From Pelecanus crispus (taxonomy: Eukaryota; Chordata; Aves; Pelecaniformes; Pelecanidae), in NCBI RefSeq assembly GCF_030463565.1, contig NC_134648.1:47864346-47928345 (forward strand): DNA of 64,000 nucleotides, in the 5' to 3' direction. Both the position numbers and the translations under genes were made by a program. Of the stretch, positions 35,761 through 46,600 are shown one piece after another. The notes below the pieces were generated by a model, which saw only the letters and a program-made list of their open reading frames with translations, did not search any database and was not told the DNA's origin. How positions within the stretch are numbered: position 1 is the stretch's first letter; each line of letters opens with the position of its first letter.

Positions 35761-36325
35761 TGTCCCGGTTTCAGCCGGGATAGAGTTAATTTTCTTCCTA
35801 GTAGCTGGCATAGTGCTGTGTTTTGGATTTAGTAGGAGAAGAATGTTGATAACACACTGAGGTTTTAGTTGTTGCTGAGTACTGCTTATGCTAGTCAAGG
35901 ACTTTTCAGCTTCCCATGCTCTGCCAGGTGCACAAGAAACTGGGAGGGGGCACAGCCAGAATAGTTGATCCAAACTGACCAAAGGGCTATTCCATACCAT
36001 ATGACATCATGCTCAGGATATAAACTGGGTGGAGTTGGCCAGGGAGCAGTGATTGCTGCTTGGGAACTGTCTGGGTATGGGTTGGTGGGTGGTGAGCAAT
36101 TGCATTGTGCATCACTTGCTTTGTCTATTATTATTATTGTTATTATTATATTGTTATTATTACTACTACTATTGTACTTTATTTTCTTTCAATTATTAAA
36201 CTGTTCTTATCTCAGCCCAGGAGTGTTTCTCACTCTTCTGATTCTCTCCCCCATCCAACCTGGGCAGGGAGAGTGAGCGAGCGGCTGCGTGGTGCTTAGT
36301 TGCTGGCTGGGGCTAAACCACGACA
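35761..36325 (+). mobile_element. Endogenous retrovirus solo LTR (565 bp, TGTC...GACA ends)
   Basis: The element starts TGTCCCGGTTTCAGCCGGGA and ends GGGGCTAAACCACGACA, with inverted terminal TGTC/GACA. Inside are a TATAAA (36019-36024) and an ATTAAA polyadenylation signal (36195-36200) after an ATT-rich simple repeat (36125-36180). I recognise it as an avian ERVL-type LTR common in Neoaves. Flanks AAGAG (35756-35760) and TAGAG (36326-36330) match at 4 of 5, consistent with an aged 5 bp target duplication. No internal viral genes and no second LTR are present, so it is a solo LTR from homologous recombination. Confidence 0.9.
36125..36180 (+). repeat. ATT/ACT-rich simple repeat inside the LTR
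   Basis: Runs of TTA and TAC trinucleotides lie just before the LTR polyadenylation signal. This tract is part of the LTR and probably varies in length between copies. Confidence 0.85.
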
Positions 36326-39300
36326 TAGAGACACCTAAGAGCTGCAATAGCTAGGCCTTGTAAGTGCCATGATGAGATTTAAAGGTACAAATTGCAATGC
36401 TGTGGGTTTGAGAGCAAGGGACATCCTGTGTGCTTAGATACCTCCCATTTAAAGGGAGCCCGAGCATCTTCTGAAGTCTGCAGGAACTGTATGGCTGGAA
36501 GATCCAATAGTTCCCCGAGTTCCCACTTTTCCTTGGCAACCTTCACCTTTTGTCCACCTACTCCTTGGACCTCTGATCCAGTGTGGGAGAGAAAAGGTAT
36601 CAAGGAAATATTCTTTTCACAATAATTTTCTAATATGCCTTCTGGACACCTAAGCCAATCTTCACCACCCATTCATTATGGCCTTGCTCGTCATTGAGGC
36701 CCATTGCCATCCACTAGAAATCAGAAAGCTGAATTATCATTGCCAGCATCATCCCTTGTGTTTATGCTTATTGGGTGGGCTTTGAGTAAACCAAGCTTGT
36801 TCCAAGGCATGTTCTTCAGTCCTTACAGAACATAAAGGAATTGCATGTACTCATTGGTTATAAAGGCAGAGTATATTCCAAGAGTGTCAGAAGTTGGATT
36901 TCTTGAGATCAGTAGAGAAGCCAGAAATGTTAGGCTCTATCTGATGGCCTGTACCGTTACATTTAATTTGGGCCCTGCTTCTGCCTCTGGTTTAGTGCCT
37001 TTCAACGTACACAGATACTTTTGGCTACAGGATCCTTTTAGCACTTGTGTCAATCTCTGTATAAAGGAGATTTCCCTCTAGCTTTAAAATCCACTTCAAA
37101 GGGTTGTCCTGAAACATAAATAATTTCTCATGGCTAAGAAATTTTTATATAAAGATGCTCTGATGAGGGAAATCCAAAAGCAGCTGCTGTATTGCTTCAA
37201 GAAGGAAAAGAGGCTCATCTGAGTAGAAACAGATGCGGCAATGGAGAGAGGAAGAAATGCAAAGCACGGGGGTTTTATTTTGGTCCAGAAATTGGCAAAC
37301 AATATAAAGGGGTGATTGAACAGTTCACAGAGCCAGAAACAAAACAAAACAGCCCTGAAATCAGAGGAGAGGAGTTCTGGGAAGTGTGGGCCTATAGGTA
37401 TGAAAAATACTTGACTAAATTGGCTTTGGGGGAGCCAGGGTTGCTTCCCTGCCTGGCTCGTGTTCACTTGACAGGCTGCAGTCACCACAGGCTGGGCGCT
37501 ACTTTAATCCATCTGCTTTCAGCTGTTATTTTCAGCAGGGTCTGTGTTTTAGTCATTCTTGATTTACTGTTTGACTTTACTGATTGGACTAAGACATCAG
37601 TTTAGTGTGAGCAAACGGCTCCTTGTTGGGCAGGCTCTGGCTTGCTATGGGCTTTTTGTTGGTGATGGGTAAAACCGAGGATTTTTGAGAGAAATGTAGG
37701 AGCTGAAGCTGGGACTAAAACACAACTCAAGATGACAGACTGCTTCTGACTCCAGTTTGGAGTAGGGCTTGGGGGAGGCAAAGGACCCAACGTATGTTTC
37801 TTATTCCTCTCCCATAAATCTAAAGACTTTTCTATGTGTGTGCTCTTTTTTAAGTAATGTGTAAAGAAATTTAACTGTTCTCAGTGTTTTCCTGATGTAT
37901 GACAGTGTGTCCTCCTTATTTTTTTCTTTATACTCTTTCCACTTTTTCTTTTTCTGTGACCTAAGCCTGAAAACCACGTTCAATCCCTGTTAGTCACTGA
38001 TATCTTCCTCTCTGCTGCCCAGAGACCTTTGACTACAGCAGACTGCCATACAGTACCTAACTCCATTACTCTGCATTTATCCAAGTTTACAAATTAAAGA
38101 TGCCATGGACTCTGATAACACTTTCTGTTACAGATAGCTAAAGCTACAGTCCTAAAGTCATACAGACCTAAATACATGTAGGTGACATATTTAAGTTAGT
38201 CTTGAGTAACTTAAATAATGTCTTATCATCTGCAAATTTTGCTCCTCGCTCTGCTTTCAAGATTATTGGTAAACGATGCTCCTCTGAGCAAACCCAGTTT
38301 GCCTTGCTCAAAATTGCCTGTTCTTTTCTTGATCTTTGCTTTTTGACTACTCTTTAATCAATGACAGTGATTACCTCTGGGTAACTTTGATTTCTTTATA
38401 ATATTGTGGTGAATTTTGTAAAAGTCTTTTCCAATCTGATGAACCTAAAAGTTAATTTTCTCTACTATTTTACTGCTATATCCTCAGAGTTCTCAGACTA
38501 AGCAGCTGTTGGACCATGACAGTCCTTTTCCTGCTCCATTTCACCTCTGCGCTCTCTGTACCACTATCGCTCATTGCATTCCTGATACCTTTAAATTGCA
38601 AATTTATTAGAACAAATTCCTCTCTTCTTTCTGTTGTCTCAGTACAAAGCTTGGAGTAACTTTAGGTGCCTAACCTAATAATAAATGGGACTGAAAACCT
38701 CTTTTCTGGCTCTTGCTTCTGAATTTGCCTTTCTTGTTTATGATGTTAAAGGGCTACATTATGGTTCTGTTGTACCATCATAATGAGCATCTGAGGTGAG
38801 GCTGGAGGTTCACTGGCAAAGCTGCGGGCTGAGGAGGGGGAGAGTAGGAAGGTTTGCAGCTCTGCCCTGCGGTGCTTTCAGCAGAGCACGCAGGGAAAGC
38901 TGCACTGGCTTTGCTTGTCTCCACGTGTGCTCCTGGCCACTCTGCTGGGAGTAGGAAACCCAGCTGGGTGACAAGAAGCGAGCTCTGTGAGGATACACAG
39001 CAAGAACCACTTGCAGCAGTCAGATGGGTAATTCAGAGGACAGCGTCAGTAACCTCTGACAGCGTTCCACAAAGCAAATACAAGTCAGAGAAACTTGACT
39101 TTTTCATTCTCTGATCCAAGACTTTGTTTGAGGCATACAGCATCCTAAAGCAGGTCATTGCTCCCATTTTTCCAAGTGAACTTTGAGCTCTGTGTTTAAT
39201 GCTGGAAGAGAGCTGGACAACGCTAGCATGCAACCAAGTCCATGTTTTAAAGCTCATGCTGAGTAATGTTTGTGCAATTCAGATAACACGATGTTAATTA

Positions 39301-39639
39301 AATGAACTGTAGATCATAAGTGATCTCCACGCAGGAATCTGTCAGAGTGGCATGTTGCTCAAGTGAAGGAAAACAAGAGCTGACTCATTAACTTCAAGTT
39401 CCCCATGAGGATGGAAACAAACATCACTTCTGGCCCTTCTGCTTCAGTCACACGGAGATGTTTTAATTTTGACTTCACTGGATGTTTTCACTTTGTAGTG
39501 TGCCGTATCATGAAAAAAACCATCAGAAGCCAACGCAAATGAAACCCAAAGCCGGTTGGTTCATCCTCCAGGCATCTACCCTGGCATCTCCGGCTGGGTC
39601 AGGCAGTGCCCACACGCACACAGCATCCCCCCAGGAGAG
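36326..39639. other. BATF-FLVCR2 intergenic, right part
   Basis: Moderately AT-rich sequence with an ancient LINE-like relic at about 38190-38480. Otherwise nothing is recognised up to the FLVCR2 CpG island. Confidence 0.65.
38190..38480 (-). mobile_element. Possible ancient CR1/L3-type LINE relic
   Basis: On the + strand, TTATCATCTGCAAATTTTGC, then a block near 38345-38375 and GTGAATTTTGTAAAAGTC spaced over 200 bp recall, in order, the reverse complement of the coding 3' part of old amniote CR1/L3 LINEs (the GCAAATTTTGC word and the TTGTCAAAGGCTTTC-like word). It is strongly diverged with frames broken. The match is from memory and approximate. Confidence 0.4.
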
Positions 39640-40104
39640 AGCTGCGGCTCGGTCCCGTTCATCGCTCCGGTTCAGTGCGTACACTGACGACCGAAGTCTC
39701 TCCCGCACCGGGCTTTCCTCACGCCGGGGCGGCCGCTCGGCGTGGCCGGGAAATGCCGGGGTGGTGGCGGCCGTGGGGAGGGGGTCGCGGCCCCTCTGTT
39801 GTGGCGCGGGCAGCGCTCCTGCAGGGCCCACGCCACGGCTACCGCCCCGCTGGAGCCCCGCGGGGCCGGCGGCCGGCCGTGCGCTCTCCGGGCAGCGCGA
39901 CGCCCTTCCCGCCCCCGCGGCGAGGCGGGGCGGAGGGCGGGGAGGGCCGGGCCGGGCCGGGCCGGGCGGGGGGCGGCGGCGGCGCCTCCCCGCGCGGCGG
40001 CAGCCAGTGAGCTCGGCGGGGGCGGCCGGGCGGGGCTTCCCGGCCAGGTGGGTGCCGGCGAGGAGCCGAGCCGAGCCGAGCCAAGCCGAGCCGGCTCTGC
40101 CGAA
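39640..40104 (+). promoter_or_regulatory. FLVCR2: FLVCR2 CpG-island promoter and 5' UTR
   Basis: A sharp rise in GC and CpG begins near 39640 and runs through exon 1. GC boxes (GGCGGGGCGG at about 39924, GGCGGGG nearby) and four GGGCC pentamers (39944-39963) suggest Sp1-driven, TATA-less initiation. The 5' UTR just before the ATG has six GAGCC pentamers, one altered to AAGCC (40063-40092). The TSS is not determinable by eye. Confidence 0.7.
40063..40092 (+). repeat. FLVCR2: GAGCC pentamer repeat in FLVCR2 5' UTR
   Basis: Six tandem 5 bp units, the fifth being AAGCC, end 12 bp before the ATG. Such short GC repeats can alter 5' UTR structure; no function is known to me. Confidence 0.85.
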
Positions 40105-40614
40105 ATGGTGCAGCAGGAGCCTGCCGGGGCGCCGGGGCTGCCGGCCGTGGGGGAGGCCGCTGTTGCTACCGCCGAGGTGCGGCTGTCCCGGCGTCGCTGG
40201 GCCGTGGTGCTGCTCTTCAGCAGCTACTCCCTGTGCAACGCTTTCCAGTGGATCGAGTACGGCAGCATCAACAACATCTTCGTGCGCTTCTACGGCGTGA
40301 GCGCCTTCGCCATCGACTGGCTCTCCATGAGCTACATGCTCACCTACATCCCCCTGCTCTTCCCCGTCGCCTGGCTGCTGGACAAGAAGGGCCTGCGCCT
40401 CATCGCCCTGGCCGGCTCGGGCCTCAACGCCCTGGGCGCCTGGGTAAAGCTGGGCAGCCTGAAGCCGCACCTCTTCCCCATCACCGTCCTGGGGCAGGTC
40501 ATCTGCTCCCTGGCCCAGGTCTTCATCCTGGGCATGCCGTCGCGCATCGCCTCCGTCTGGTTTGGCGCCCGCGAGGTCTCCACCGCCTGCTCCCTCGCTG
40601 TCTTTGGGAACCAG
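40105..40614 (+). CDS. FLVCR2: FLVCR2 coding exon 1 (170 aa)
   Basis: The ATG is the first in its frame and has G at -3 and +4. The 25-residue N-terminal tail is followed by [16 protein letters not shown] (helix 1 from about 33), [68 protein letters not shown], and ends at [12 protein letters not shown] in phase 0. The donor is GTAATG at 40615. The last 18 exonic bases and first 16 intronic bases are duplicated in tandem immediately downstream. Confidence 0.98.
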
Positions 40615-43600
40615 GTAATGGGCGCTGCCCGCTGTCTTTGGGAACCAGGTAATGGGCGCTGCCCCCCGGCTGGCCAGCCAGGTGGGCTGTCACCTGGCTG
40701 GCCAGAGACTGGGAGTGCTAAGGGGGCACACCAGGGAGCGGGAAGAGATGCATAGGGCCTGGAGGGCAGCAGCAGGGGTAAGAGGCACTTACACAAAATT
40801 CCGCCTGGGGAAGTGCGGCTGGTACCTGGAGGGACACAGTTGGGGTTAGGCTGTGGGCTGATGGTGGTGGCAGAGGCAAATGGGACCGAAGTCTACAAAG
40901 TTGCGGGCAGCATGGGGGTTGGGTATGATTCTGGCTTTGAGAGGTGTTTGGACTCACAGCCTTCTCCAGTGCCCTCCTGCTCCATGTCTGCGAATCTCCA
41001 GTCCAGGGATGTGATTCAGTAGAACCGTGGATGGGCTGGAGGAGAATGCATGGTGCTGAGAAACACGCTTTAGGCAGAGTGTCCTGCAAACCTGAGATCT
41101 GCAGTTGCATCTGGACTTGACACTGCAATATCCTCCTCCTGCTGAGAAGTAGATGGAACAAAGGAGATTAGCTGTCTACTGAAAAGAGTCCTTGTCACTG
41201 AGCCCCGGAGGAAGAGGACTTTAGTGCTTTCATACCCCTTAAAAGTAGGTATAGAGTTTCCACAAACAGTTGCTTTGAAAAGAAACAAACCTTCCATCAG
41301 GCTAGGGTGAGGTAAGTTCTGGAGCATTCTTGGATAAAGGTGGGTCAGGGAGGCCAGTGACTTGCACTTGCTCAAGCTGTGATGGTCTTTTCTTGTAGCC
41401 AGCTAGTGCTCAGAGGAGGTAAATTTTTCCACAGCTTTGAAAGGATCAGGGAAATAGCTTCTTGACCCTTGCACTGGAACACTCATCCCTGTTGCATGAA
41501 GCAAATAGGCCAATACTGATGCAATGTGGCGTAAGCAAAGCGAATCTGGCTCTGTGACACTGTCATGAAGAAGAGGGAAGCAGAACCTTCTAGGCTGGAC
41601 TGGTGCCCCTTGCTTTGAGACCCAGTGTACTCCACTACACATGACTCTGTGTACCACCCTGGACCATCTTTGCTTCAGCCTGTGGGTGGCTGTTACTCAG
41701 ATTTGAGTGGTTTGCAATTTAGGTAGTTTCTAATGCACATTTCTTCCTCACAGATAACTTTGTGTGCAGTGAGTTTGAGGTCTCCTTTCCCCACGTTCCT
41801 GGGTTTCTGTATTTATTTAGATACTGCTGAGGCAAAGAGAGGTGAATGCTTGGAGATTGTATTTGAGGAACTGAAGTTTGTGAACTAGGGAATTAAGGAG
41901 ACTCTGGTTTACATCTTTTGGAGAGAGAAAACATACTTATCTTTCTCTGAGTGAATCTAAGCTTTCCTCTTTGCTCTTATCACCCAGACTAGTGGGCTGG
42001 TTTTTATGTGTTTTAAATGAATCTTTAGAGTGGAAGGCATTTAACTTGGCGTGAGCACTCTGCTGATTTAGGAGTAAATAAGTAACTGAGCATTTTGTTG
42101 TCAGACTTTTTTTTAATTATTCAGGTGGAGTTACTCAACAGTGTGCATAAGAAATCCAAACAATGAGGTTTTCAGCCTGTGCTGTATGCGTGTGTGGTAT
42201 CCTCATCGTCCTAAAAGGAGCGGGTTAGCATAAAAGTTGTGAAAAGCAAACTTTGGCTACACTTTTGGTGCTCCACACTGCTCTGGGGGTTGAACTGACA
42301 TGGCAATGATACCTCATTTCAGTACATAGCCTTTGCTTTGTAAGCCCAGACTTTCCTTTTAGAGAATCAGAGAAGTCAGAAATGGCAATGACTAAAGGCA
42401 GGGCATGCTCCATAGGAAGGACCTATTCATTCCCAAGTATTCATTCCCCTACATTCATGAGATGCATAATCACAGTGAATGAAAAGTAGCTATTTTGTTT
42501 ACTGGTGATGTTGGGCAGGGGCAAGAAATAGAGGCATCCTTTTTTCCTGACTCTGCAGTTAAAGACTGTGTTTTAGGGAGTGTTAGCAAAGGGTAAAATA
42601 CGGCGGGTTTGTAATTGCAGTATGGCAGTACAGCAAATTATTCCCTATGCTCATTCCTCTACAACTGTATGGTGTTCCTTTCCTTGCCACGTCACTTAGT
42701 TACACATCCTCAAGGTGGAAAACTCTGTCACTGAGTTGTGATCATGAGTATTGTTGACCGCCAAGCACTGATGTACCTCTCCGTCGAGAATTGCAACCAA
42801 CTACGTGGAGGAGCCGGGGCAGTGTCACTGCTGTTTGATACACCTGCCCTCTTTCTGCTCCTACCCTCTCAGCCTTATGCAGCGCTGTCCTGAGGAGAGC
42901 CCTGCCTGCTGGTTCATCTAGGTCTGCCGGGGTGATGTCTGCTCAGGACGCCGCTGCTGCTTGCTGGGTGATGGTAACCTTCAGGTTCAAAGTTAGCCCT
43001 GAACAGTAAATCATTGAATCGGTCAGACTGGGTATTAAATATCTTTTAAAAAACAAACACCCCTAGTTGAGTATCAGATTCTCCTCGCCTGTTTCTGGTC
43101 ATGTGTTGGCTGTGGTATCTGAAGTGCAAAGAAGGGTTAGATTGAGCACCCTTGAATCAATGCGGGACAGCTTCTAGAAGAGTGTGGACACCTGTGGAGG
43201 AGGCAGTCACATTCTCTTGTTTACCCACTGCTGGTTTTCATGACATTTTACTTTTCCCCATTTTTAAGAGGGAGATGCATAGGTTTTTCCATGCATGTAT
43301 GGGGAGGTGTAGAATGGGGTTTACTTGCATGTTGGATACTTTGGCATTAAAATATTAGTGTTATTAAAATATTACTAGCATCTCATTGCTTAAAAGCCTA
43401 GGAAAAAAATCTTATGTGGCGACTTTTCCTCAGGCTGAAGTTCTGGGGTAAGGAAGCAGAAGTGTTTTGGAGAGTTCACTAATGTCCTTCAGATGTGTTT
43501 CAATATTGGGAGGAATTTATCTGACATGGTTCTGAAATACAGCTGTCAGAAGTAGCATGCCTGCCACATCGTCAGCAGCGTCACTTGTGGAGGAACTCAG

Positions 43601-46600
43601 TGCTGGATATCTATGTGAAGTCCCATGCACAAGAGGTGGGTGGGAGAGAGCGGTCTGCGTAAGGCCGTGCAGCTTCCATTTTGGTGTATTGATTCATCAG
43701 CCAGTTCCCCGTTTGGGGCCGTGGTTCAGACCTGACAGGTTGCAGCAAACGGGCTTCTGATTTCTACGAGGGAGGGAGACTGTCCTCTCATTTTCTGTGG
43801 TGACAGGACTGCAGCGGGAAGAAATGCTCTCCTGAGATACTAGCAGTTTCAGGAGTATGTGCTTGCTGGAGCAGCAGGCCTTGCCCCTTCCTTTAATATA
43901 CTTGCTCTGCTGTCTTTTGGGGATGAGGAAACACAGTGCTGTGGTGTGACAGAACTAACACAGTGGTGGCGATGTTTAGGTAACGAATTAAATTCTCGTG
44001 GCTTTTTGAAATTTATAAGCTGGAGCCTGGCGGCTGGGTACCAGCCCTCTGCTTCAGCTGCCATGGTGCGTGCTAGACTGCTGTGCTCGGGCCACGCTTC
44101 TTCAGCCATGTTGGTTTTGGGCGTATCTCCCTGTTGTCACCCGATGGGCAAGGGACATGGGCAGCGCACAGAAAAGTGTACAGCTGTTGCACAGGGGCAA
44201 TGAAAGAACATTTGTATTTGTGGCTTTGTATTGCTTTGCCACCGGTATTGTTACTTTTTTTGATTGAAATAGACCTTCTTCCTGGCTCTTGCCATTCTGA
44301 CAAACAGCTGATGGGCTTGGGAGTAAGGATGCAGGCATGTTAGACTCTCTTTCTGCTGTAATTTTGCCTCTTAATTTTTTACTAGGGGTGGATAAAAGGT
44401 GTTGATGTGGTTTGGGAGGAAAGAAAATTTCAGTTTCATATTCATCTCTGCCTCTGGGGAAAAATGATGCAGCATGTTACTGATCTTCAGGTGGGGTCTG
44501 TCCTTGTTCTGATGCAGCTGGCATGTGACTTCAGAGATTTAGGGCTTCCATAATAGGAACGGCCTGAGGCAGAGCTTTTAGGTGCTATCTGCAGACTGCT
44601 GGGAGTGCCAGTATAGCAGTGATTAGGTGATGGCTTTTGAAGTGGACAAACTGGATGATAAGCTGTGAATGAAATTCAGGGAAATGCGCCCTCTCTCCTA
44701 ATGGGTTCTTTCCTCTTGTTTTGAATTGGGTGAAATGGGGTAGTGGGTGGGGTGGGTGTTGCTGAATAATCGGGTCTGCAACATTTGAATGGCCATTGCT
44801 TTTGTGCTGGTGAGCCTGCAGTGCTGTTTGTGCTGAGCGTGTGCTGCTGTCTGATGCCTCACTGCTAACTCTGTTCTGTACCTTTTGCCCTTCAGGGAAG
44901 GCAGCATCTGAAAGTCAAAGAAGTGTTGTGGAAATGGAACACGTCCTGTGGAATTCCTGTCTTCGGTTGGACTTCTAAATCTCTTTGGTTGTTCTGTCCC
45001 TGCTGGAGGCTCCCCAGCTCTTCAGATGAGATTTGATCCCTCTTAGAAATAGGGGCGGGTGGCAGTCTGCCTCATATTCCTCTGTAGCTTGGCCCTGTAT
45101 CTCCCAGGGTTTTAGCTAGCAGAATAGAGAAGACTTTAGCAAGGAACCAAGAGGAGCTGGTAGTGGCAGTAGTTAACGGTTGACATTCTCCAGCCCTGGC
45201 TCTTTTCTTCCCCTGTAAAGAAGGGCAGGGAGGATCAGAGCACTTGGATCACAAGGAGTGCTATGTGGTCAGCTCTCTGAGATTCAGGACATGGCCCAGT
45301 GTGGAAGGGCGTGCTGACCAAATAGCAACGTGGCTTTCCCAGGAATGCCTAAGTTTCTATAAATGGACACTGGAGCCTGAAATGAACTTTTTCTACCCAT
45401 TTCATCTGGTGCTCCCTTCCCAGCCATACACCAAAGGCAGCTCCCCCTTCTCCCTCACAGAAGCAGTTGGCTTTAGGGTTATGTTCTGTAGAAGTTGCAT
45501 GGGAGTTAAATGAATATCTGCAGTGTTTTTGCTGGGAGGGGCTGCCCTATAGCACCCTCAGCACTTGCCCTGCAGGATACCCTGGGGCTGGCTATGTTAG
45601 GTGACTGTAGCAGGTCCTTGACCAAAGTATTATATCCCAAATGAGGATTCCAGCAGCAGCTGAGGTAGCTGTCAGAGTTGAAACCCCTCTTCTGCTTTAC
45701 TGTCTCTTATGTACTGTTGTTGTTTTGCTGTGTTGCATTTCTTTCCCAGTAAACTGGGGCAAGGTGCATTCAAGGCTAAGAGGACACGAATGACTTGCAT
45801 AGAGAAGCAGTCTTCATCATATGGCATTGCATCATATCAAGCAGTATGAGATGATGCCACAGAAGCAGAAGTGTGATGAGGAAGGCAGTTTGCTTTGCTT
45901 CCAGAAGAGCTATGGTTGTGCAAGTGCAGTTTGAAAAAATACATTACTTCCTACATAAGTGGGAGAGTAAAAGCCTAAGCCCTATCTTATCTTGTCACAA
46001 GGCCTGGATTACAATTTTTCCTTTCACAACTTGGGTCCTTTCTGCTTCTTAAAACACTGCACGAAATGTGACTAAGTTGTGGTTTGCAGACATTTACATA
46101 TGTCGACTTCCTGACTATCTGGATTTCAACAGGCTCTTTTAGTTTTGCTGTCAGTGGTATGGAAGAAGCATATTCTGGACAGCAATCCCTACAAAAGTAT
46201 ACTGGGTAGGAACTGGCAGCTTCTGCTTTACACAGCTCTTCAGTTGGGTATTTTCAATTCTGCTGTAGCTTTTTGTATAGAAAGGCAGCTGGGACCACCT
46301 CTGCTGACAGCAAAGGACTGGGAAGCCGATGTGCAGTAGAAGTCACAGGGTGTGAGAAGGGGGTGGCTGTCTGCTCTCTGCAGATTGCAGTACGTGAATT
46401 GTAGGGTCAGAAAGTTTAGCTGCCCCTGAGCAATGTCATAGTTATAGTGTGGGAGGCACTTGTAGTTTGAAAAGGAGGGAGCACCGCAGGGCAGAGCTTT
46501 GACACACAGGCAAGAGTAGAGGAAGAGGCTGTGTTGCCCAGGGCTTTCAAATAGGTACCTCCTCAAAGGGATTCCCTACATGAATGGGGAGCCGGGTCTG

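Noticed and set aside
39523-40470. 315 aa antisense open frame over FLVCR2 exon 1
   Set aside because: It is the shadow of the CpG island and of the conserved FLVCR2 coding exon, with Pro-Arg-Gly-rich low-complexity translation.
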